The notes under the pieces: generated by a model
What the model saw: only the letters and a program-made list of their open reading frames with translations
What the model was told of the DNA's origin: nothing
Database searches by the model: none
Position numbers and translations under genes: made by a program
Shown here: in pieces, positions 13,271-17,057 of the stretch
Layout: every line of letters begins with the position of its first letter
Position numbering within the stretch: the first letter of the stretch is position 1
Source: JAUSNA01 sp964511965
Lineage (GTDB): Bacteria > Patescibacteriota > Microgenomatia > Levybacterales > GWA1-39-11
Direction: 5' to 3'
DNA length: 17,057 bases
Assembly (NCBI GenBank): GCA_964511965.1
Contig: CAZEGF010000052.1
Coordinates: forward strand, 1-17,057

Positions 13271-13327
13271 CCAGTTTTCAATGAACAAAAAAAGGCGGAC
13301 GCCTTTTTCATGCTTGTTGAAAACCGG
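13271..13327. repeat. 57-bp imperfect palindrome enclosing the terminator
   Basis: The outer arms CCAGTTTTCAA (13271-13281) and TTGAAAACCGG (13317-13327) pair over all 11 positions in RNA, with one wobble pair. They enclose the terminator hairpin at the centre. Confidence 0.7.
13287..13308 (-). terminator. Strong intrinsic terminator after the PIG-L gene
   Basis: On the minus strand AAAAAGGC, loop GTCC, GCCTTTTT forms an 8-bp stem, and the T run reaches seven. The hairpin is nearly symmetrical, so it could also act on plus-strand transcripts. It lies 70 nt past the stop of the PIG-L gene and ends that operon. Confidence 0.8.
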
Positions 13328-13348
13328 CCACCTTTTAGTTTGACCTAC

Positions 13349-13377
13349 ATTCTATACCTAGAGGTGGAAATTCTCAA
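13349..13377 (-). promoter_or_regulatory. Candidate promoter for the three-gene block
   Basis: TTGAGA (13372-13377) and TAGAAT (13349-13354) have an ideal 17-nt spacer on the minus strand. The -35 box directly abuts the PIG-L stop codon. The predicted leader of roughly 90 nt must cross the terminator palindrome before reaching GTG 13249. Confidence 0.5.
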
Positions 13378-14037
13378 TTACCCTTTAAAAATAAAAAAAT
13401 ATTCTTCTTTTGGGAGATCTTCGGTGTGAGCAATAATTCTTTTTGCATCATGTGCTTGTGATTTATGCTTTAGCATTGCATTTTTCTTTGTGTCCCAAAC
13501 GTCGTGTATGGATATTACTTTATGAGCTGATTTTGCTTTTTGTGGAGTAGGGTAATGAATAAAATAATCAGGAGTAAGTGAACTATGAGTATCAGGTACA
13601 AAATAGTATAAAAGTTCCGGTTTTATTGTCATATTTTTAACAACATATGTAGTTATAAAATGAACTGCAATATGATCGATGTGACCCGATACACCACCTT
13701 GTTCAAAGGTAATAACTGTTGCGGGGTTAAGTTTTTTAAGTTGTTCCTCTATTTTTGAGGCTATTTGGTGATACAGATTGTTTGACAAAGTTCCATCTTC
13801 ATACCCTAAGAAAAAAACTTTCTTTACCCCTAGAACTTTAGCAGAGGCAATTAATTCTTTTTTTCGGATGTCTTTTAAGCCGGATTTATTGGATTTGAGA
13901 CTATTTTTTCCAGCCTCACCTCCGGTAACGGTAATTATGTAAACGTCGTGGGTTTTTGACAAAACAGCGAGAGTCCCTCCGGGACCGAATGCTTCATCGT
14001 CGGGGTGGGCAAAAACGGCTACTACCACCGGTTTCAT
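13378..14037 (-). CDS. PIG-L/LmbE-family deacetylase
   Basis: This encodes a 219-residue protein, a normal length for the family. Zn-dependent members remove N-acetyl groups from sugar conjugates, as in the GlcNAc-PI, mycothiol and bacillithiol pathways. The first zinc motif AHPDDE (10-15) supplies H11, D14 and the presumed catalytic D13; the second, GHIDH (118-122), supplies H122. K191-H-K-S-Q near the end is the usual conserved tail motif. There is no signal peptide, so it is cytoplasmic. Its ATG overlaps the stop of the upstream unknown gene by 4 nt (ATGA), and TATAAT lies exactly 6 nt before the ATG, inside that gene. A terminator follows it. The family is certain; the acetylated substrate is unknown. 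Confidence 0.9.
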   Translation of the reverse strand: MKPVVVAVFAHPDDEAFGPGGTLAVLSKTHDVYIITVTGGEAGKNSLKSNKSGLKDIRKKELIASAKVLGVKKVFFLGYEDGTLSNNLYHQIASKIEEQLKKLNPATVITFEQGGVSGHIDHIAVHFITTYVVKNMTIKPELLYYFVPDTHSSLTPDYFIHYPTPQKAKSAHKVISIHDVWDTKKNAMLKHKSQAHDAKRIIAHTEDLPKEEYFFIFKG

Positions 14038-14495
14038 ACGTTTATTATATCAGTTCTCTTTTTACGCAGTGCACTTGTACATTCGTTTTTGTATTTTTTG
14101 GCAACTACTCCAACCATAAACTGCGCCATTTCAAGGTCTGTAAAGCTCCAATAGCTATCATGCTCGTCGACTCTTTTTTCTCGTCCTAGATTGAGGGCAC
14201 TTCTTACTTTTCTAACTTTATTTTTATCCCCAAATCCAAATGGTTGTCCAATTTCTGACAGTAAATATCTACTGTTGTTACTATTTGATTCAAATAGGGC
14301 CCTAACAGGATCTCCATATAATGGCGTTTGATATATTTGAACAAATGCTTCATTAGCTATTTCCCAGTTTGTTCTAAGTTCTTCTAACAGTTCGTTATTT
14401 GATGTTTTTTGTACAGGAAAGGGAATTGGATCAGAAATAAAAAAAGGTTGTTCAACCTCACTAAAAATAACTGGGGAAATTTGTTCTGCCGACAT
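14034..14495 (-). CDS. Unrecognised 153-residue protein between rplA and the PIG-L gene
   Basis: The ATG lies 9 nt after the rplA stop codon, and the stop overlaps the PIG-L start by 4 nt, so it sits in the same co-directional series. The N-terminal 30 residues are Pro/Phe-rich and probably disordered (QPFFISDPIPFPVQK). The middle (33-65) is helical. Residues about 78-112 (LLSEIGQPFGFGDKNKVRKVRSALNLGREKRVDE) and the C-terminal helix are basic and might form a DNA- or RNA-binding unit, but no family is recognised. No membrane segment or signal peptide is present. A short hairpin followed by seven Ts lies within the first 20 codons (14439-14457) and might reduce read-through from the ribosomal operon. 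Confidence 0.65.
   Translation of the reverse strand: MSAEQISPVIFSEVEQPFFISDPIPFPVQKTSNNELLEELRTNWEIANEAFVQIYQTPLYGDPVRALFESNSNNSRYLLSEIGQPFGFGDKNKVRKVRSALNLGREKRVDEHDSYWSFTDLEMAQFMVGVVAKKYKNECTSALRKKRTDIINV
14439..14457 (-). terminator. Weak terminator-like hairpin inside the gene after rplA
   Basis: On the minus strand GGTTGAACAACC is followed directly by seven Ts. The stem is short (4-5 bp), A/T-containing and inside codons 13-20 of the unknown gene. It might attenuate transcription leaving the ribosomal operon; chance is quite possible. Confidence 0.25.
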
Positions 14496-14504
14496 ACCTA
14501 GGAA

Positions 14505-15401
14505 CTAAACAATATTAAGCCTGATAGCAGGGCTCATCGTGGACTTAAGAGTAACCGAAGCGATATTTGCAACTCCGACACTTGAGATAAAGGTACGTAC
14601 ATTATCTTTCAATTTATTATCTTCGAATGATATCTTTCCAACCCGAGCATGAATAATTGGGGCTTCAGATTCGGTTTTATAATTAATTTGCCCACCTGAA
14701 AGTTTTTTTACAGCCTCTTCTGGATTTTCTGAGATAGTTCCATTTTTAGGATTTGGCATAAGACCACGTGGTCCAAGAACACGGGCAACTTTTGCAAGGC
14801 TTGGCATCATTGAAGGCGTTGCAACTAAAAGATCAAAATTTATTTTACCTTTTGCAACTTCAGCAATAATTGCGTCATCTGCTATTTTTATAACTAAAGT
14901 TTTCCCTGTTCCGTGGGGAAGGGTAACTTGACCGCTAACACCTTTTTCTTTGGTATTAATATGAAGCTCTACAGTTTCATCAAATTTAGTAGTTTTAAAT
15001 TTCTTAAGAGCTGCCAATGCTTGATCAAGATCGTATTTTTGAGAAGAGGAAACAATTGACATATTTTCTTTATGTCTTTTTGAGTCCACCTTTGCCTTTG
15101 CTTTTGCAAATTTCTCTTTTTTCGCTTTTTTTCCTTGCCCTTCCGTAGCTTTAGCGGAGGAGGGTTCTACTGTTTCAACGGTGATTTCTTCTGGTGCTTC
15201 GGAAACTGACTCAACAGCTACTTCTTCTGCCTCTACTTTCATTGGTCCATCTGTTTGGGGATTTGTTTTTTTACCAGCAGCAGCTTTTGCAGCGTTTTTA
15301 GCAGCCATTTTTTCTGCTTTTTTAGCTTCTTTTTTGGCTTTTAATTTTGCTTCGTCCTCAACTGAGGTTTCATCAAATGCTTTTATTCTTATTTTTCCCA
15401 T
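14505..15401 (-). CDS. rplA: Ribosomal protein L1 (uL1) with long N-terminal extension
   Basis: This encodes 298 residues against about 230 for typical L1. The L1 core begins near residue 105 (KVDSKRHKENMSI..., then YDLDQALAALKKF). It includes VARVLGPRGLMPNPKNGT (205-222), the L1 signature, and ends STMSPAIRLNIV. L1 binds 23S rRNA at the mobile stalk beside the E site, and in many bacteria represses its own operon by binding the rplK leader. The first roughly 100 residues are low complexity: Lys/Ala-rich (18-46), Glu/Val-rich (55-80), then Lys-rich (90-108). Residues 81-88 (SSAKATEG) are encoded by a small GC-rich palindromic element. The gene follows rplK after 85 nt. The start has no Shine-Dalgarno sequence but is the only ATG before the MGKIRIK opening. 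Confidence 0.95.
   Translation of the reverse strand: MGKIRIKAFDETSVEDEAKLKAKKEAKKAEKMAAKNAAKAAAGKKTNPQTDGPMKVEAEEVAVESVSEAPEEITVETVEPSSAKATEGQGKKAKKEKFAKAKAKVDSKRHKENMSIVSSSQKYDLDQALAALKKFKTTKFDETVELHINTKEKGVSGQVTLPHGTGKTLVIKIADDAIIAEVAKGKINFDLLVATPSMMPSLAKVARVLGPRGLMPNPKNGTISENPEEAVKKLSGGQINYKTESEAPIIHARVGKISFEDNKLKDNVRTFISSVGVANIASVTLKSTMSPAIRLNIV
15138..15164. repeat. REP-like palindromic element inside rplA
   Basis: CTTCCG and CGGAGG form a stem around TAGCTTTAG, flanked by CCC and AGGG. It is translated in frame as SSAKATEG within the rplA extension. Its G+C-rich words differ from the surrounding A-rich coding DNA. Confidence 0.5.
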
Positions 15402-15413
15402 ATATATTAATAT

Positions 15414-15493
15414 TTAATGACTGATGATTAATGGTTAAAATGGTTTCTTTATAATTTATTAGCCATTGACCATTAACTATTGACCATTAGTCA
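15414..15493. repeat. AT-rich inverted-repeat element between rplK and rplA
   Basis: The left arm begins TAATGACTGATGATTAATGG and the right arm ends CCATTAGTCAGTGA on the plus strand. The arms are imperfect inverse copies around an A/T centre. The right arm also has an internal direct repeat, ATTGACCATTA. It reaches into the last codons of rplK. Confidence 0.55.
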
Positions 15494-15912
15494 GTGACCT
15501 TTATTCCCATTGAGCGGGCGGTTCCCATGACCACCCGGGATGCCATTTCAACGTCTTTTGTATTTAGATCGTCCATTTTCTTCATAGCAACAGACTCGAT
15601 TTGAGCGCGATTAAGGGTAGCTGCAACTTCACGTCCTGGTTTTTGTGATCCCTTCTGGATCTTAAGTTCCATTTTTATAAGCTCACTCATCGGTGGTTTT
15701 TTAACGATGAATGAAAATGTTCTATCTTCATATACTGAGATAACAACTGGAAGTAGAACTCCTTTTTGATCAGAAGTCTTAGCATTAAATGCCTGAACAA
15801 ATTCCATTATAGGAAGTCCATGGGGGCCGAGTGCAGTTCCGACAGGTGGTGCAGGAGTTGCTTCGCCGCCTTTAATTGCTAACTTAATGTATGTCTTTAC
15901 TTTTTTTGCCAT
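15487..15912 (-). CDS. rplK: Ribosomal protein L11 (uL11)
   Basis: This encodes 141 residues, the standard length. L11 forms the base of the GTPase-associated stalk with 23S rRNA and is needed for elongation-factor and RelA responses. The N-terminal domain shows IKLAIKGGEATPAPPVGTALGPHGLPIMEF (residues 11-38, Pro-rich factor-binding region), then the linker, and the RNA-binding C-terminal domain ends with the signature MGTARSMGIKV (129-139). GPHGLP replaces the more common GQHGVN. The gene lies 97 nt downstream of nusG and before rplA, the conserved bacterial order. A promoter with an extended -10 box lies at 15960-15987. No Shine-Dalgarno sequence is seen before the ATG. Confidence 0.97.
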   Translation of the reverse strand: MAKKVKTYIKLAIKGGEATPAPPVGTALGPHGLPIMEFVQAFNAKTSDQKGVLLPVVISVYEDRTFSFIVKKPPMSELIKMELKIQKGSQKPGREVAATLNRAQIESVAMKKMDDLNTKDVEMASRVVMGTARSMGIKVTD

Positions 15913-15920
15913 TTTTTATT

Positions 15921-16008
15921 GTTTAATGATTTATGATCAATGGTTAATTGAGTTGAAGTATTATAGCATTTGCTTTTTAACCATCAACTATTAGTTATCA
16001 GTCATTAA
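15921..16008. repeat. AT-rich inverted-repeat element between nusG and rplK
   Basis: The arms start TTTAATGATT...CAATGGTTAA (from 15921) and end TTAACCATCAAC...TCATTAAA (to 16008). The outer 8 nt and inner 8 nt of each arm are perfect inverse copies. The centre carries the rplK promoter. It resembles the element downstream of rplK. Confidence 0.6.
15960..15987 (-). promoter_or_regulatory. Extended -10 promoter for rplK-rplA
   Basis: TGCTATAAT (TATAAT at 15960-15965, TG at 15967-15968) has TTGATG 16 nt upstream (15982-15987). It lies in the centre of an inverted repeat between nusG and rplK, giving a leader of roughly 40 nt. Confidence 0.6.
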
Positions 16009-16009
16009 A

Positions 16010-16900
16010 TTAGATTTTTGCAACCTGCAGAAAATCTAATTCAACTGGTGTTTCTCGTCCAAAAATCGAAACCAAAACCTTGATCTTTCCTTTTGCCTCA
16101 TCAATTGACTCAACAGTTCCAAGAAAGTCAGAGAATGGACCGTCAGTGATTTTAACAGCCTCACCATTTGAAAATTGAGCTTTGTAGACTGGATCTTTTT
16201 GTCCAACGAAAGCAACTATTGCTTGGACTTCATCATCTCGAATTGGTGTTGGTTTGTTTTGAGCTCCTACAAATGAAGTAACTCCTGGTGTAGTTCGGAC
16301 CAAAACCCAAGCTTCATCTGAAAGATCCATGTTAACCAAAATGTATCCCGGGAAAATTTTTTCTTTAATTGTTTCTTTCTTTCCACCGCGGACTCGGATG
16401 GTGTCTCTTGTTGGAACGAGTGCGTCAAAAATTCTTTCCTCAAAACCCATTGCCTGAACCCTTTGCATAAGAGTCTTTGCAACTTTATTTTCATGTCCGG
16501 AATAAGTGTGAACAATGTACCATTTACCCCTGTATACCTTTGGTGCGGGCATAGATGGTTGAATTTTTTCCTCAACTGCAGGTTTTGCTTCTTCTTCTGA
16601 GTCTGCAGCAGCTTCTTCTATCATTTCAGATGCTGTCTCGGTTGGTTCGGTTGTTTCTTCCATAGGAGAAGGGTCAACTACCTCAGTTTCTTCAATTGGG
16701 GCGTCTTTTGAATCTTGGATTTGGTCTGCAGCTTCTTCAGTTGCATCCTCTTCCGGTGCATCAACGACAGTTACCTCAACTGGTTTTTGTTCCTCCTCAG
16801 GAATAGGCGAACTCATCATGTCATCTAATGACATTTCGGCAGAATCATCTGTTGTTATTGTTTCGTCTTTTTTATTTTCGTCTGTATTGTCCATATTCAT
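16010..16900 (-). CDS. nusG: Transcription factor NusG with long acidic N-terminal extension
   Basis: I chose the ATG at 16900 (296 residues) over the TTG at 16918; a third in-frame ATG lies at 16894. The NusG NGN domain occupies about 126-229 (KWYIVHTYSGHENKVAKTL, FPGYILVNMDL, RTTPGVTSFVG), and the KOW domain about 245-296 (GEAVKITDGPFSDFLGTV...GRETPVELDF). NusG binds RNA polymerase to prevent pausing, and couples it to ribosomes or Rho. Residues 1-115 are extremely acidic (Glu/Asp with Thr, Ala, Pro) and probably disordered; standard NusG is about 180 residues. It is downstream of secE, as in most bacteria. Confidence 0.95.
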   Translation of the reverse strand: MNMDNTDENKKDETITTDDSAEMSLDDMMSSPIPEEEQKPVEVTVVDAPEEDATEEAADQIQDSKDAPIEETEVVDPSPMEETTEPTETASEMIEEAAADSEEEAKPAVEEKIQPSMPAPKVYRGKWYIVHTYSGHENKVAKTLMQRVQAMGFEERIFDALVPTRDTIRVRGGKKETIKEKIFPGYILVNMDLSDEAWVLVRTTPGVTSFVGAQNKPTPIRDDEVQAIVAFVGQKDPVYKAQFSNGEAVKITDGPFSDFLGTVESIDEAKGKIKVLVSIFGRETPVELDFLQVAKI

Positions 16901-16930
16901 AAAATTCTCAAATTTCAATTCTCAATTCTT

Positions 16931-17057
16931 CTAGCTAACAAGCAATTTCAGCATTTGTGTAAAGATCATATCCAGTCCTCCTAGATAGAGTCCGACTCCG
17001 ACAGAAATTGCCAGAACTATTATCGTAAGTCTGATAGTATCAGCTCTTGTTGGCCAC
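16931..17057 (-). CDS. secE: Preprotein translocase subunit SecE, 5' truncated by window edge
   Basis: The frame on the minus strand from 17056 reads WPTRADTIRLTIIVLAIS, then VGVGLYLGGLDMIFTQMLKL and LVS before a TAG at 16931-16933. This is the end of SecE: the conserved W-P-(S/T)-R-x-E/D-x-x-x-x-T cytoplasmic amphipathic helix, then the essential membrane helix. SecE clamps SecY in the membrane protein-export channel. The N-terminus is outside the window. It lies 30 nt upstream of nusG, the common secE-nusG pair. Confidence 0.9.
   Translation of the reverse strand, partial: WPTRADTIRLTIIVLAISVGVGLYLGGLDMIFTQMLKLLVS

Noticed and set aside
13286..13288. TTG start for the first gene of the three-gene block
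   Set aside because: It falls in the T-tract of the terminator hairpin and lacks a ribosome site; GTG 13249 has AAGGA 8 nt upstream.
16931..17057. A tRNA gene upstream of nusG, as often found near secE
   Set aside because: The bases translate cleanly as the end of SecE, and no cloverleaf is visible.

Overview
The window looks like a chromosomal segment from a Candidate Phyla Radiation (Patescibacteria) bacterium, most likely of the Microgenomates group. This placement is inferred from gene content and style: A+T-rich DNA, most genes without a Shine-Dalgarno sequence, dockerin proteins with Pro/Thr linkers and a Q(K/T)(R/S)QxxxQ(N/E)A motif after the membrane segment, and ribosomal and transcription proteins with long low-complexity N-terminal extensions. 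No 16S rRNA or complete marker set is present to prove it.

Layout. (1) 1-486 (+): the 3' part of a SurA-like chaperone gene, meeting tail to tail with a minus-strand regulator-like gene (476-1078) that has two HTH-like regions. (2) 1143-8291 (-): five tightly packed genes, read in the order 8291 to 1143. They encode a glycoside-hydrolase-like dockerin protein, a small membrane-anchored dockerin protein, two paralogous large dockerin proteins, and a secreted single-cohesin protein. All four dockerin proteins share the same N-terminal cytoplasmic head and membrane segment. This is the most notable system in the window: a compact cell-surface cohesin/dockerin set in which the dockerins, rather than the scaffold, carry the apparent membrane anchor. 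(3) 8455-12262 (+): central metabolism. A class II aldolase gene overlaps a phosphoglycerate kinase gene by 4 nt, followed by a Glu/Leu-type dehydrogenase with an unusual Cys-rich insertion. (4) 12263-13377: a visibly more G+C-rich block with three small unrecognised minus-strand genes, chained by 4-nt overlaps and each preceded by a good Shine-Dalgarno sequence, unlike the rest of the window. It ends in a 57-bp imperfect palindrome with a strong terminator nested inside. (5) 13378-17057 (-): the secE-nusG-rplK-rplA cluster, followed downstream not by rplJ/rplL but by an unknown gene and a PIG-L/LmbE deacetylase gene.

How the parts may work together. The secreted cohesin protein could bind the C-terminal dockerins displayed on the cell surface, clustering a glycan-active enzyme with large putative carbohydrate- or surface-binding proteins. 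That is inference from domain content and adjacency. The aldolase/PGK pair is a glycolytic unit. The secE-nusG-rplK-rplA block is housekeeping. The intergenic regions around rplK carry related A+T-rich inverted repeats, and one of these contains an extended -10 promoter for rplK-rplA.
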